From Methylogaea oryzae (GTDB taxonomy: Bacteria > Pseudomonadota > Gammaproteobacteria > Methylococcales > Methylococcaceae): a DNA stretch of 64,000 nt. The stretch lies in contig NZ_AP019782.1 in assembly GCF_019669985.1 (NCBI RefSeq), forward strand, positions 3,714,001 to 3,778,000, written 5' to 3'. The notes below the pieces were generated by a model. That model was given only the letters and a program-made list of their open reading frames with translations. It was not told the origin of the DNA and made no database searches. The stretch's first letter is position 1, and each line of letters begins with the position of its first letter. Shown here one piece after another: positions 34,400 to 45,742 of this stretch. Made by a program: the position numbers and the translations under genes.

Positions 34400-36577
34400 C
34401 TAAGGGGTCTGCGCTAGATTTTGCCGCACGATTTTCGGCGTCACGAATACCAGAAGCTCGCGCTTTTTGTTCTTCGTCGCCTCTCGCTGGAAGGCCTTGC
34501 CGAGATAAGGGATATCGGAGAGGAACGGAACGCCATCCACATCCTTCGAGTTCTCGTCTTCGTATACACCGCCCAATACCACGGTGTCGCCGTCCCTGAC
34601 CTGAACGTTGGTCTGGATCTCCCGCTTGTCGATAGCCGGGGATTGGTTGGTGATGCCGGCCTGGGAGGAAGTGGTCACCAGCTCGCCAACGGCGTCTTTG
34701 GTGATTTTAAGCTCCAGCATCACGTTTTCGTCGGGAGCGATGTGCGGCGTAACCTCCAGCAACAGCACGGCCTCGACATACTTGATGGTCGGCGCGGTTG
34801 TGGCGCTGCCGCCCGACTGCACGGGGATCGCTGTACCCTGTTTAATGAACGACTTCGTGCCGTCCGACGCCAGAAGCCGAGGATTCGACAGCGTTTCTGC
34901 CGTGCCTTCCAGCTGGCCTGCCGACAGTTCCAACTCAAGCAAGGAGCCCGCGGCCCGCAGGACGGTGAAACCGATTTTCGCGCGAGGATCCGCCGCGGCT
35001 AGATCGAACAACGACCCCATGATGGCCTGGGAAGAACCGGCGGAGGGATTGCCGCCGTACGTAACGCCGGTGGCATTGGCCGCGCTGCTGCCCGAACCGC
35101 CGGACACCTGGGTGAATTTCATGCCCAGATTCCGCGTGAAATTGTCGCTGGCGATGACGATGCGCGAATCGATCAGCAATTGCCTGACCGGAACGTCCAA
35201 TTTGCCCACCAACTGACGAACCCGCTCGATATTTAGCGCCGTATCCTTGACCAGCAAGGTGTTGGTGCGGTCGTCCATGGCCACCGACCCTCTCTCCGAG
35301 AGTATGCTTTCGCCCTTCGCCGCCCGGCTGGAATTGGTTTCGGTACCGCCCGTCTTGGTCGATTCCTCGTTTTTCGCCGTATCCTTGCTGGCTACGCCGC
35401 CTTGCAAGATCGCCAGCATATCCGCCGCTTTCGCGTATTTGACGTAGATCAGCTCGGTAATCAGCGGCGCCAACTCCTCCACTTTCTGATTCGCCGCCAA
35501 CTCATCCTGCTCCTGCTTCTGCACTTCCGCAGCCGGCCCGATGCGCACCACGCCGCCGTCCTGGCGCTTGGCCAGACCTTTGGATTTGAGCACGATGTCC
35601 AATGCCTGGTCCCACGGCACGTCGTTGAGACGCAAGGTGACGTTGCCCTGCACCGTATCGCTGGCCACCATGTTCAAGCCGGTGAAATCCGCCAGGATCT
35701 GCAACACTTGTCGCACGGGAATGTCCTGGAAGTTCAGCGTCAGCTTTTCCCCGCCGTAGGTGACTTCCTTGCGCTGGCGCTCTTCGCGTTCAGCGCGGCT
35801 GAGAGCCCTGAACTCGATGGTCAGCGTATTGTCCGTTTGATAAGACGAGTACTCGTAGTCCTCGCTCACCGGCGTCACCACAACTTTGGCTCGCCCGGTT
35901 TCGCCCTGGATCGTTACGTTCTTCACCGGCGTGGCGAAGTCGGTCACGTCGAGCTTTTTTTCCAACTCGGTCGGCACCGAAGCGCCGGGGATATACACCA
36001 CGATCTGATTGCCCTCGCGGCGCATGTCCGCCACCGCATTGGCGTCGGAAAGCGCGATCAATACTCGGCCTTCGCCTTTCTCGCCCCGCTGGAAATCGAC
36101 GTTTTTGACGCTCTGCCCCTGAAAGCCGCCGCCGGCCCGAGAAGATGCGGATGCCTTGCCGGCCGGGCCTTTCGGCGTCTCCGCTTTGCCGTACAAGGTC
36201 AGGTACACATGGCCGCCCTCGGTTGCCACATCGTAGCGGGCCATGGACAAGAGATTGACCACCACGCGAGTGCGGCCCTGGGCCTCCACGGCATTGACGC
36301 TGCGGGCGACACCGGTGTCCACCGGGATCGCTTTGTTGCCCAAGCCATTGCTCACCGCCGGGAAGTCCAAGGCGATGCGCGCGGGATTGTCGGTGTGGAA
36401 AACGGCGGGCTCCGCCACCGGGCCGCTCAGGGTGAAATCCAGCCTCAACTGGTCGCCGGACAAAGTCGTGAAATTCACCGACTCCAGTCTTGACGCTTCG
36501 GCGCTCATGGCCGACAGGGAAAACAACGCCAACCCAAACAGGCAGGCCATATCGATGAACCGTTTACGCACCCACAT
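34400..36577 (-). CDS. pilQ: Type IV pilus secretin PilQ
   Basis: Outer-membrane secretin through which type IV pili emerge, 725 residues. It has a signal peptide (RKRFIDMACLFGLALFSLSAMSAEA), two AMIN domains (about residues 35-230) that bind peptidoglycan, an STN/N0 domain (LTLNFQDIPVRQVLQILADFTGLNMVASDTV), an N1 domain and the secretin core ending GVPFLSDIPYLGKAFQ and LLVFVTPKIV. ATG 36577 is favoured over ATG 36628 and 36622, because GGGGGAG precedes it at good spacing and it starts the signal peptide cleanly. It is the last gene of pilMNOPQ. Confidence 0.95.
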   Translation of the reverse strand: MWVRKRFIDMACLFGLALFSLSAMSAEASRLESVNFTTLSGDQLRLDFTLSGPVAEPAVFHTDNPARIALDFPAVSNGLGNKAIPVDTGVARSVNAVEAQGRTRVVVNLLSMARYDVATEGGHVYLTLYGKAETPKGPAGKASASSRAGGGFQGQSVKNVDFQRGEKGEGRVLIALSDANAVADMRREGNQIVVYIPGASVPTELEKKLDVTDFATPVKNVTIQGETGRAKVVVTPVSEDYEYSSYQTDNTLTIEFRALSRAEREERQRKEVTYGGEKLTLNFQDIPVRQVLQILADFTGLNMVASDTVQGNVTLRLNDVPWDQALDIVLKSKGLAKRQDGGVVRIGPAAEVQKQEQDELAANQKVEELAPLITELIYVKYAKAADMLAILQGGVASKDTAKNEESTKTGGTETNSSRAAKGESILSERGSVAMDDRTNTLLVKDTALNIERVRQLVGKLDVPVRQLLIDSRIVIASDNFTRNLGMKFTQVSGGSGSSAANATGVTYGGNPSAGSSQAIMGSLFDLAAADPRAKIGFTVLRAAGSLLELELSAGQLEGTAETLSNPRLLASDGTKSFIKQGTAIPVQSGGSATTAPTIKYVEAVLLLEVTPHIAPDENVMLELKITKDAVGELVTTSSQAGITNQSPAIDKREIQTNVQVRDGDTVVLGGVYEDENSKDVDGVPFLSDIPYLGKAFQREATKNKKRELLVFVTPKIVRQNLAQTP

Positions 36578-36637
36578 GTTGGCGACTCCCCCGCGATCCA
36601 CACTTTGATTATCAGCGTTCATACGCATCTCCGACGA

Positions 36638-37168
36638 CTATTCCGCAAGCGCGATGGACGCTGGTTGTTCACGCCACGCATTGGCGCCGTCGGCAACGAT
36701 TTCCACCAAATCGATCCGATCCGCCGACACGCTGACCACCTTGCCGTAATTCTTACCTAGATAATTGCCGGACCGTACGCGATGAATGGTCCCATCCGGC
36801 GCCTTTATCAACCCCCACAGGACTTTTCCCTTCGCGAGCGTGCCCACCATGCGCAAGCTGTCCAATGCATAAGATTCCAATTCTTCCTTGGGCCGATTGA
36901 GATCAGGGCGAATGCCGTTCCCCCCGGCCGTTTCCTGGTGCTCCTCCCGCTCGGCCGAGCCGAAGGGGTCGCGAAAATCCTCGGTATTGAAAACGAACGG
37001 CGTTGCCGGTTTAAGTTCCGGCAAAGGCGCCACAGTGCCCTTCTGGCGGCTTTTGATTTCCGCGACGTAAGCCTGCAGATCGGACAAATCCGACGACCCG
37101 CAACCGGCCAACGCCGTACAAGCCAACGCCAACACGCCCCACCGCGATATCGGATGCAACGCCATCAT
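36638..37168 (-). CDS. pilP: Type IV pilus assembly lipoprotein PilP
   Basis: Inner-membrane lipoprotein connecting the PilMNO platform with the PilQ secretin. The 176 residues include the lipobox LALACTALAGC, a disordered segment with FNTEDFRDPF, and the beta-sandwich domain (ESYALDSLRMVGTLAKGKVLWGLIKAPDGTIHRVRSGNYLGKNYGKV), which binds secretin N0. ATG 37168 overlaps the pilO stop; the next codon is also ATG. Confidence 0.94.
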   Translation of the reverse strand: MMALHPISRWGVLALACTALAGCGSSDLSDLQAYVAEIKSRQKGTVAPLPELKPATPFVFNTEDFRDPFGSAEREEHQETAGGNGIRPDLNRPKEELESYALDSLRMVGTLAKGKVLWGLIKAPDGTIHRVRSGNYLGKNYGKVVSVSADRIDLVEIVADGANAWREQPASIALAE

Positions 37169-37896
37169 TTCCCTCCCGCCGGTTTCGCCGCCGCGGCGGC
37201 GGGCGCCGGCTTATTGGCGCCGCCGGGCGCGGGCTTTTTGGCGGCATTGGCGGCCGCTTCTTCGCCTTCATCGAGGTAACGGTAAGTTTTCACCTGCGTT
37301 TCCATAATCAACGCATCGCTGGCGCCGGTTTTCCCTGCAGCCGCATTATCGGATTTGCCTGCACCGCCGCCCGCGCCGCTCCGCTTGATGTGCACGTTAT
37401 GGATGGTCACGATACGCGGCAACGCCGCCAAACCGCTCACGAAAGAAGCGAACTTGGCATACGACCCCACCACCCGAACATCAATGGGGAGCTCCGCGTA
37501 GAAGTCTTTTTTTACCTCGTTCAGCGGCTTGAACAGCTCAAACTCAAGACCGGCCGCCAACCCGGTTTGCGACACGTCGACCAAAAGCTCGGGCACCTGC
37601 GTCTTATCCGGCAGTTGTCGCAACATATCGCCAAAGATTTTTTCCATCTCCACCAACTGCTTCCTGTATTCCGCCAGGTTCGCGGCCTTTTTGTGGTTGA
37701 CCTCGAACGTGGTACGCAACTCGGATTCCTTGCGTTGCGCTTGGTCCAGTGTGTCCAACTGCGTTTGCGTGTCGAAATAAAACCAGGCGCCGGCGACCAA
37801 TAAGCTGACAATGGCGATAACGGTCCCTTTCACCAGCCAAGGCCAGCGGCCGGCATACTCGATATCCCAGTTGATTTCAGCGAGATTCATAACCAT
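37165..37896 (-). CDS. pilO: Type IV pilus assembly protein PilO
   Basis: Bitopic inner-membrane protein that pairs with PilN. The 243 residues have an N-terminal cytoplasmic segment, one membrane helix (LVKGTVIAIVSLLVAGAWFYF), a coiled coil (about residues 45-90) and a ferredoxin-like periplasmic domain with PIDVRVVGSYAKFASFVSGLAALPRIVTIHNV. The C-terminus has a long Ala/Pro/Lys tail (about 210-243) beyond the usual domain. ATG 37890 is an alternative start. Confidence 0.94.
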   Translation of the reverse strand: MVMNLAEINWDIEYAGRWPWLVKGTVIAIVSLLVAGAWFYFDTQTQLDTLDQAQRKESELRTTFEVNHKKAANLAEYRKQLVEMEKIFGDMLRQLPDKTQVPELLVDVSQTGLAAGLEFELFKPLNEVKKDFYAELPIDVRVVGSYAKFASFVSGLAALPRIVTIHNVHIKRSGAGGGAGKSDNAAAGKTGASDALIMETQVKTYRYLDEGEEAAANAAKKPAPGGANKPAPAAAAAKPAGGK

Positions 37897-38461
37897 TACT
37901 CCTTGCCCCCGCTACCGGCGATCGCGGTCTGATGAACCGACATATCGAACCGGTTGGGGCGGTCGCCAGAAGCGCTGCCCTTGGTCTCGATAACGCTCAA
38001 AACCGGATTTTCCAGCCAAGGAGACCCATCGAGATTGCGCATATAAGCAGAAACGCGGGCATTGGACTGGGCCACGCCCTTCAGGCTCAAGGTGCGGCCA
38101 CCCTGGGTGACTTCGTCCAGCTTGACGCCATCCGGAACGGTTTTGGCCAATTCGTCGAACAAGTGGACCGCCTCCGGCCGGCTTCCCTGCAACTGCTGAA
38201 TCACCTCCATCTTGGCCACCAGACGGTTCTTTTTGGCTTCCAACTCCTTGATTTCCGCGATCTGCTTATTCAAGGCGTCAATTTCAGACTGGAGAAACTG
38301 GTTGCGCTGCGCTTGGTAATCGATATTCGCCCCGATGTAACCGTGTACAACCCCCATGGCCACGCACACCACCACGACACCCGCACCGATGGCGAGAAAA
38401 AATTCCTGTTGCTGCTGCTTGCGCAGTTCTTCACGCCAGGGCAGCAGATTGATGCGAGCCA

Positions 38462-38462
<1 letters not shown>
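37896..38462 (-). CDS. pilN: Type IV pilus assembly protein PilN
   Basis: Bitopic partner of PilO, 188 residues. It starts with ARINLLPWREEL, the cytoplasmic motif that binds PilM, followed by a membrane helix (FFLAIGAGVVVVCVAMGVVHGYI), a coiled coil and a periplasmic domain ending NPVLSVIETKG. ATG 38462 is fixed by the motif and by the one-base overlap with the pilM stop; the frame is open 177 bases further upstream by chance. Confidence 0.95.
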
Positions 38463-39880
<1,418 letters not shown>

Positions 39881-42313
39881 GTGACACCGCCCACACCAGC
39901 CCACGGCCGTAAAAACAAACCTCGCCGCCCATCGCGGTTAGTCAGGTGGCTGCTGGGCGGCTTTATTTTGTCCCTCTGCGGCGCAATCGCCGCGCTGCTG
40001 GCGGTGCTCGGGCTATACCTGCATATCGAGCCTCAATTGCCCGACATCGCTTCGTTGCGCGAGGCCAAGTACCAGATCCCGCTCAGCGTCTACAGCCGCG
40101 ACGGCAAACTCATCGCCCAATTCGGCGACAAGAAACGCACCCCCATATCCATTGACGAAACGCCGGAAAAACTCATCCAGGCGGTGTTGTCGGCCGAAGA
40201 CGACCGCTTTTTCGACCATCCCGGGGTGGATTACCAGGGCTTGCTCCGCGCCGCCTTTAAATTCCTGCGCACCGGCCATAAACGGCAGGGCGGCAGCACG
40301 ATCACCATGCAGGTGGCGCGCAATTTCTTCCTGAGCAGCGAAAAAACCTTTTTACGCAAGTTCAAGGAAATATTCCTTGCGCTCAAAATCGAACGCGGCC
40401 TCGGCAAACGGGAAATCCTCGAGCTTTATCTCAACAAGATCTACTTGGGACACCACGCTTACGGTGTCGCCGCGGCTGCGCAGGTATATTTTGGCAAGCC
40501 GCTGCAAGAACTGAATGTGTCCCAGTTCGCCTTACTGGCGGGGCTGCCGAAAGCGCCGTCGTCGTATAACCCGTTCACCGCGCCGAAAAAAGCGTTGGGC
40601 AGGCGCAACTTTGTGCTTCAACGCATGCGCAGCCTGAATTTCATCGGCGACGAAGAACTGCAAACAGCCTTGGCGCAACCCGTCAACGTCGAATCGCCGC
40701 CAAGCACCGTCGAACTGAACGCCCCCTACGTCGCCGAAATGGTTCGCAACCAAATGGTGGAGCTCTACGGCGAAGACGCTTACGTCAACGGCTACAAGGT
40801 ATACGCCACCGTCGACAGCCGCCTGCAAAACGCCGCCGAGCGCTCCCTGCAACTGGCGCTGCACGAATACGACGAGCGCCACGGTTATCGCGGCCCGATC
40901 GCTCACCTCGACCGCCCGACGACGGAACAAATGCTGGAGAAGCTGAAAACCCTGGAAAAAATCGGCGACACCTATCCGGCCGTCGTCGTGACGCTAGGGG
41001 AAAAATCGGCGCAGGTCCGCTTGAACAGCTCCTCCACGGCCGACATCCCCTGGGACGGGCTGAAGTGGGCGCATAAGCAGTTGCCGGACGAGCGGATAGG
41101 CGCCGCGCCGCGCAGCGCCAAGGACGTCCTGCAAATCGGCGACGTGGTGAGGGTTCGCAAGGTGGATGAGCGCACCTGGGCGCTCACGCAGGTTCCCACC
41201 GTGGAAGGCGCGCTGGTGGCACTGGCGCCCGAGAGCGGCGCCATCACCGCGCTGCAAGGCGGCTTCGATTTCTTCCACAGCAAATACAACCGGGTGACCC
41301 AGGCCCATCGCCAACCGGGCTCAGGCTTCAAGCCCATCGTTTACACGGCGGCGCTGGAGCAGGGATACACCCCCGCCAGCCTACTCAGCGACACCCCTTT
41401 TGTATACGTGGACCCCTGGCTGCAAACGGAATGGAGGCCGCACAATTACAGCGGCAAATTCCTGGGCCCGATCCGCTTGCGGGAAGCGCTGATCCACTCC
41501 ACCAACCTGGCCTCCGTGCGGCTGCTGAACGACATGGGCGTGGACAAGGCGATCGAAGCGGCAACCCGTTTCGGCCTACCGAAGGATCAGCTCCCGGCCG
41601 GACTGAGCTTGGTGCTGGGCAGCGGCAGCGCGACGCCGCTGCAAATGGCGCGAGTCTACGCAGTATTCGCCAACGGCGGATTCCTGGTGCAACCTTATTT
41701 TGTCGAGCGCGTGGAAACCCAGGAAGGCGCGCGCCTATTCGAGGCTTCGCCCCCGCTGGCCTGCGCTTCCTGCGACGCGTCCGGCAACGCCAATAACGGC
41801 AAAAACGCTCCGCGCATCATTTCGCCCCAAGTGCATTACCTGATGAACTCCCTGCTGCAGGACGTCGTCCGGCGCGGCACGGCACGCCAAGCCCTGGAAC
41901 TCAAGCGCAACGACATCGCCGGCAAGACCGGCACCACCAACGAGCAGAAGGACGCTTGGTTCAATGGTTACACGCCCGCCATGGTCGCCGTGAGCTGGCT
42001 GGGGTTTGACGCCTCCCTGCCGTTGGGCAAGGGCGAAACAGGAGGCCATGCCGCTCTGCCCATGTGGATCGACTTCATGCGGGAAGCGCTGCAAGGCCAG
42101 CCGGAACAGCAATTCCCGCAACCGGCGGACATTGTCAGCGCCAAGATCGATCCAGATACGGGGCTATTGGCCGACCCGAACGATCCCGACGCCATATTCG
42201 AACTGTTCCAGCAAGATGCCCTACCCGGCACGGAAGCGCCCGAAGCGACAGGCGCAGGCGGCGAGCCCGCGGCGGAACGCCCCGCCGAATCGGGGATGGA
42301 AACACTGTTCTAG
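39881..42313 (+). CDS. mrcA: Penicillin-binding protein 1A
   Basis: Bifunctional class A peptidoglycan synthase, 810 residues, anchored by one N-terminal helix (LLGGFILSLCGAIAALLAVLGLYL). The glycosyltransferase domain has the catalytic E106 in SAEDDRFFDHPGVD and RQGGSTITMQVARNFFL. An OB-like domain separates it from the transpeptidase domain with S481-x2-K484 (PGSGFKP), S540-x-N542 (HSTNLAS) and K682-T-G (AGKTGTTN). The GTG at 39881 is the start. The acidic Glu/Ala-rich C-terminal tail is ordinary for the family. Confidence 0.95.
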   Translation: MTPPTPAHGRKNKPRRPSRLVRWLLGGFILSLCGAIAALLAVLGLYLHIEPQLPDIASLREAKYQIPLSVYSRDGKLIAQFGDKKRTPISIDETPEKLIQAVLSAEDDRFFDHPGVDYQGLLRAAFKFLRTGHKRQGGSTITMQVARNFFLSSEKTFLRKFKEIFLALKIERGLGKREILELYLNKIYLGHHAYGVAAAAQVYFGKPLQELNVSQFALLAGLPKAPSSYNPFTAPKKALGRRNFVLQRMRSLNFIGDEELQTALAQPVNVESPPSTVELNAPYVAEMVRNQMVELYGEDAYVNGYKVYATVDSRLQNAAERSLQLALHEYDERHGYRGPIAHLDRPTTEQMLEKLKTLEKIGDTYPAVVVTLGEKSAQVRLNSSSTADIPWDGLKWAHKQLPDERIGAAPRSAKDVLQIGDVVRVRKVDERTWALTQVPTVEGALVALAPESGAITALQGGFDFFHSKYNRVTQAHRQPGSGFKPIVYTAALEQGYTPASLLSDTPFVYVDPWLQTEWRPHNYSGKFLGPIRLREALIHSTNLASVRLLNDMGVDKAIEAATRFGLPKDQLPAGLSLVLGSGSATPLQMARVYAVFANGGFLVQPYFVERVETQEGARLFEASPPLACASCDASGNANNGKNAPRIISPQVHYLMNSLLQDVVRRGTARQALELKRNDIAGKTGTTNEQKDAWFNGYTPAMVAVSWLGFDASLPLGKGETGGHAALPMWIDFMREALQGQPEQQFPQPADIVSAKIDPDTGLLADPNDPDAIFELFQQDALPGTEAPEATGAGGEPAAERPAESGMETLF

Positions 42314-42330
42314 CCCCAACCTCGTCCGCC

Positions 42331-42927
42331 ATGAACAATCGCCGGTTAGAACAAGTGCGCCAACTGCTGGCCCAGGAAGCGGCGCGGCTCATGGTGACCG
42401 AGAGCATCGATGATTACCAATGGGCCAAGGAGAAAGCGGCCCAGCGGCTAGGGGTGCGTGATAAATCCTATTTCCCTCGTAACGACGCCATTGATCAAGC
42501 CGCCCAGGAATACGCGCGGCTATTCGCCGCGGACACGCACGCCGAGCACCTCGAGCGATTGCGCAAAACGGGGCTGGAGGCGATGGAGTTCCTGCAAGCG
42601 TTCGACCCCCACCTAACAGGCGGCGCGGCCAGCGGCACGGCAAGCGCCCATACGCCTATCTTGCTGGAGCTCTACGCCGACACGCCCGAGCAGGTCATGA
42701 ACCGCCTCCTGGACGCGAGCATTCCGTTTTCCGAACAGGATGCTTACGTCGGCGGGCAAGGCGGCAAGTCGGCGAAGACTTATCCGAAACTGACCTTCTT
42801 AGTCAACGACGCATCGGTCGAACTGTTGATTTTTCCGCCCGAGCTACGGCACCAGAAAATGAGCGGCAAGGACACCCCGCGCCTATCGCTGAAGCAGCTG
42901 CGGGAGGTGTTGGCGAAAGGAGAATAG
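42331..42927 (+). CDS. Conserved hypothetical protein, nucleotidyltransferase-like
   Basis: A 198-residue protein seen in many beta- and gammaproteobacteria and sometimes mislabelled as a Mur ligase. The N-terminal helix bundle (about residues 1-80) is followed by a block resembling a minimal nucleotidyltransferase fold: FDPHLTGGAASGTASAHTPILLELYADTPEQVMNRLLDASIPF. The G-S pair and two acidic residues of a true catalytic site are only partly present (GGAASG, LLELYAD). It starts 18 bases after mrcA and is probably co-transcribed. No function is claimed. Confidence 0.72.
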   Translation: MNNRRLEQVRQLLAQEAARLMVTESIDDYQWAKEKAAQRLGVRDKSYFPRNDAIDQAAQEYARLFAADTHAEHLERLRKTGLEAMEFLQAFDPHLTGGAASGTASAHTPILLELYADTPEQVMNRLLDASIPFSEQDAYVGGQGGKSAKTYPKLTFLVNDASVELLIFPPELRHQKMSGKDTPRLSLKQLREVLAKGE

Positions 42928-42963
42928 AAGGGAAGGGAAGCGGCGTATAAAGTAATCAGCGCT

Positions 42964-42976
42964 GCGGCAAAGCCGC
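42964..42976. terminator. Short hairpin in a convergent gap
   Basis: GCGGC-AAA-GCCGC lies in the 161-base gap between the converging hypothetical gene and rpmE. It has no T-run, so termination is only a guess. The remainder of the gap shows nothing else recognisable. Confidence 0.25.
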
Positions 42977-43088
42977 CAATCGCCGCCGCGGGCGTTTTCC
43001 GGCCAAGTTGCGCTTTAAGTGCGCGCTCGGCAGGGAGCTCGGTATCCTGGCCGCCTGCCCGCAGCGTTAGCGCACTGAACCCACGCGA

Positions 43089-43292
43089 TCAGGACTGGCC
43101 GTACCGGCGACGGAACTTGTCCACGCGACCAGCGGTATCCATGACCTTTTGCTTGCCCGTGTAAAAGGGGTGGCACGAGGAACATACTTCGATGTTCAAG
43201 TCACGGCCGATCGTCGAACCGGTTTCGAAGCTGTTGCCACAGCTGCAGGTCACGGTAACCTGCTTGTAGTCGGGATGTATCTCTGCTTTCAT
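43089..43292 (-). CDS. rpmE: 50S ribosomal protein L31, zinc-binding form
   Basis: A 67-residue ribosomal protein of the C+ type. Zinc cysteines are C16 and C18 (TCSCGNSF) and C37 and C40 ([14 protein letters not shown]). [19 protein letters not shown] is canonical. It is a single-gene unit in opposite direction to its neighbours. The presence of all four cysteines means the zinc-independent paralog, if any, is elsewhere. Confidence 0.97.
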   Translation of the reverse strand: MKAEIHPDYKQVTVTCSCGNSFETGSTIGRDLNIEVCSSCHPFYTGKQKVMDTAGRVDKFRRRYGQS

Positions 43293-43397
43293 TGAGCGAC
43301 TCCACCTAGGCTAAATTGCGCGAAAAAGAAAACACGCCATAATACGCAACCCCGCGCCCCTTAGCAACCGCCCCGCAAACTTCACGGCTCAACTTTC

Positions 43398-44168
43398 ATG
43401 CGAGTGATCACATTCAACGCCAACGGCATACGCTCGGCCGCGCAAAAAGGCTTTTTCCAATGGCTGGCGCAACAGAATGCCGACGTCGTCTGCATACAGG
43501 AAACCAAAGCGCAGACCGCGCAACTGGCCGACGGGATATTTTGGCCGGAAGGTTACCACTGCGCCTATTTCGATGCGTTAAAAAAAGGCTACAGCGGCGT
43601 CGCCCTATACAGCCGCAAAGCACCGGACCAGGTCGTCAGCGGCTTCGGCTGGGAAGACATGGACGCAGAAGGCCGCTACCTGGAAGCCCGTTTCGACGAC
43701 CTGTGCGTCGCATCGGTCTATGTGCCATCGGGATCGTCCGGCGAGGAACGGCAAGCGATCAAATACGGCTTCATGGAACGCTTCACCGAATTTCTTCGCC
43801 CCCGCCTGACCGACGGCCGCCAGCACATCGTCTGCGGCGACTGGAACATCGCCCACAAAGCCATCGACTTGAAAAATTGGCGCGGCAACCAAAAGAACTC
43901 CGGTTTTCTACCGGAGGAAAGAGCGTGGATGGACGAGCGCTTCGCGGAAGGCTGGGTGGATGCGTTCCGCGTCGTCAACCAAGCGCCGGAACAATACACC
44001 TGGTGGTCCAATCGCGGGCAAGCCAGGGCCAACAACGTGGGCTGGCGCATCGACTACCAGGTAGTCAGCCCGAACCTACGCGCCGCCATATCCACCGTGG
44101 ACATTTACACGGCGGAACGCTTTTCCGACCATGCGCCGCTCATTATCGACTATGCGCATCCCTTTTGA
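43398..44168 (+). CDS. xthA: Exodeoxyribonuclease III
   Basis: AP endonuclease and 3'-5' exonuclease of base-excision repair, 256 residues in the EEP fold. Catalytic blocks: FNANGIRSAAQKGF, CIQETKAQ (metal Glu), VPSGSSGEERQAIKYGFM, VCGDWNIAHKAIDLKNW (Asp-Asn), and the C-terminal RIDYQVVSPNL and FSDHAPLIIDY (Asp-His pair). It starts 105 bases from the divergent rpmE. Confidence 0.94.
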   Translation: MRVITFNANGIRSAAQKGFFQWLAQQNADVVCIQETKAQTAQLADGIFWPEGYHCAYFDALKKGYSGVALYSRKAPDQVVSGFGWEDMDAEGRYLEARFDDLCVASVYVPSGSSGEERQAIKYGFMERFTEFLRPRLTDGRQHIVCGDWNIAHKAIDLKNWRGNQKNSGFLPEERAWMDERFAEGWVDAFRVVNQAPEQYTWWSNRGQARANNVGWRIDYQVVSPNLRAAISTVDIYTAERFSDHAPLIIDYAHPF

Positions 44169-44216
44169 CGCATGGCGCAACCGCCGCCCTAGGAATTAAA
44201 CATCGCTTCAAGCAGA

Positions 44217-45479
44217 ATGGCGGGCATGCAAACCGTACCGCCACAACCTCCCTCGCTGCGCCAATCCCTACTCAACCGACGCATGCTGATCTGCGTCTTC
44301 ACCGGATTCAGCTCCGGGCTGCCGCTATATATACTCGTCAGCCTGCTGCCCGCCTGGATGCGCTCGGAACAAGTCGACCTCAAGGCCATCGGCCTATTCG
44401 CGCTGGTACAGTTCCCTTTCAACTGGAAATTCGTCTGGTCTCCGCTGATGGATCGCTATGCGCTGCCGGCGTTGGGGCGACGGCGCGGCTGGATGCTGCT
44501 GACGCAGATTTTGCTGCTGGCGTCGATTCCGGCGTTCGGCTTGCTGCAGCCGCGGCTGGACATGTGGACGATCGCCTACCTCGCGACGATCGTGGCATTT
44601 TTCAGCGCAAGCCAAGACATCGTGCTCGACGCCTACCGGCGCGAAATATTGCCCGATCTCGAATTAGGACTCGGCACCTCGGTGCACGTCAACGCCTACC
44701 GCATCGCCGGATTGATCCCGGGCTCGCTGTCCCTCATCCTCGCCGACCACCTGCCTTGGCAAAGCGTGTTCGCCGTTACCGCGCTGTTCATGCTGCCGGG
44801 CGTGGCGATGACGCTGCTGGTGGAAGAGCCGCAATCGTCGCGGATCGGCCCCAAAACCTTGCGTGAAGCGGTCGTCAATCCGTTCAGCGAGTTCGTCACG
44901 CGCGCAGGATGGAAACAAGCCGGACTGGTGCTCGCCTTCATCTTCCTTTACAAGCTGGGCGACAGCATGTGCACGGCGCTCGCCACGCCGTTCTACCTGG
45001 ACATGGGCTTCAGCAAAACCGAGATCGGCCTCATCGCCAAAAACGCCGGACTGTGGCCGTCCATCATCGGCGCCATGATAGGCGGCCTCTGGATGGTAAG
45101 AATCGGCATCAACAAGGCGCTGTGGCTATTCGGCGCATTACAAATGGCATCGATACTGGGGTTTGCGCTTCTGACGGAATTTCCGCGCGACCTGGTCGCC
45201 CTGACCGCGGTAATCAGCGTCGAAGCGCTCGGCGTAGGGCTGGGCACGGCGGCATTCAGCGCCTACATAGCGCGCGCAACCACTCCGCTTTACACAGCAA
45301 CGCAGTTCGCCTTGTTTTCCAGCCTTGCCGCCGTGCCGCGCGTCGCCATCAACGCGACAACGGGCTGGATCGTAGAGCAAACCGGATGGCTTGATTTCTT
45401 TTTTCTGTGCTTCGTACTGGCGGCGCCGGGAATGCTACTGCTTTTTAAAGTGGCGCCCTGGAACGCAAACGAAGGATAA
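44217..45479 (+). CDS. ampG: AmpG-like muropeptide MFS permease
   Basis: Twelve-helix major facilitator that imports anhydro-muropeptides for peptidoglycan recycling, 420 residues. FTGFSSGLPLYILVSLLPAWMRSE and FPFNWKFVWSPLMDRYALPALGRRRGWML are AmpG signatures, with SASQDIVLDAYRREIL in helix 4. It lies 48 bases after xthA on the same strand. Substrate assignment is by family resemblance. Confidence 0.88.
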   Translation: MAGMQTVPPQPPSLRQSLLNRRMLICVFTGFSSGLPLYILVSLLPAWMRSEQVDLKAIGLFALVQFPFNWKFVWSPLMDRYALPALGRRRGWMLLTQILLLASIPAFGLLQPRLDMWTIAYLATIVAFFSASQDIVLDAYRREILPDLELGLGTSVHVNAYRIAGLIPGSLSLILADHLPWQSVFAVTALFMLPGVAMTLLVEEPQSSRIGPKTLREAVVNPFSEFVTRAGWKQAGLVLAFIFLYKLGDSMCTALATPFYLDMGFSKTEIGLIAKNAGLWPSIIGAMIGGLWMVRIGINKALWLFGALQMASILGFALLTEFPRDLVALTAVISVEALGVGLGTAAFSAYIARATTPLYTATQFALFSSLAAVPRVAINATTGWIVEQTGWLDFFFLCFVLAAPGMLLLFKVAPWNANEG

Positions 45480-45604
45480 AAGCCGGCCGAAGCCCCGCCG
45501 TCGCGCCGCCGCAACCGCCTAGCGCGACGCCCCGTGACCGGCGGCTTTCCAGGCCCTGCGGAGGGCCGGATAACGCCCTGCGCCGAAGCCCACCACGCCC
45601 ATGC

Positions 45605-45632
45605 TTGACATGCATTCCGCACCCTGTATGAT
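45605..45632 (+). promoter_or_regulatory. Sigma-70-type promoter of the 42-residue membrane protein
   Basis: TTGACA (45605-45610) and TATGAT (45627-45632) are separated by 16 bases, close to consensus. The 9-base word TGATACGGA occurs at 45629 and again at 45643. A leader of about 105 bases would precede the small gene. Confidence 0.65.
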
Positions 45633-45742
45633 ACGGAATCTCTGATACGGAGCGGCAAGAGCATCTCTGATCTCGATAACCACTCGACTGCGTTTTCAGA
45701 TATCCCAGTTACTGGCTAACTCGAAAAAAAGGTAGGATACGA

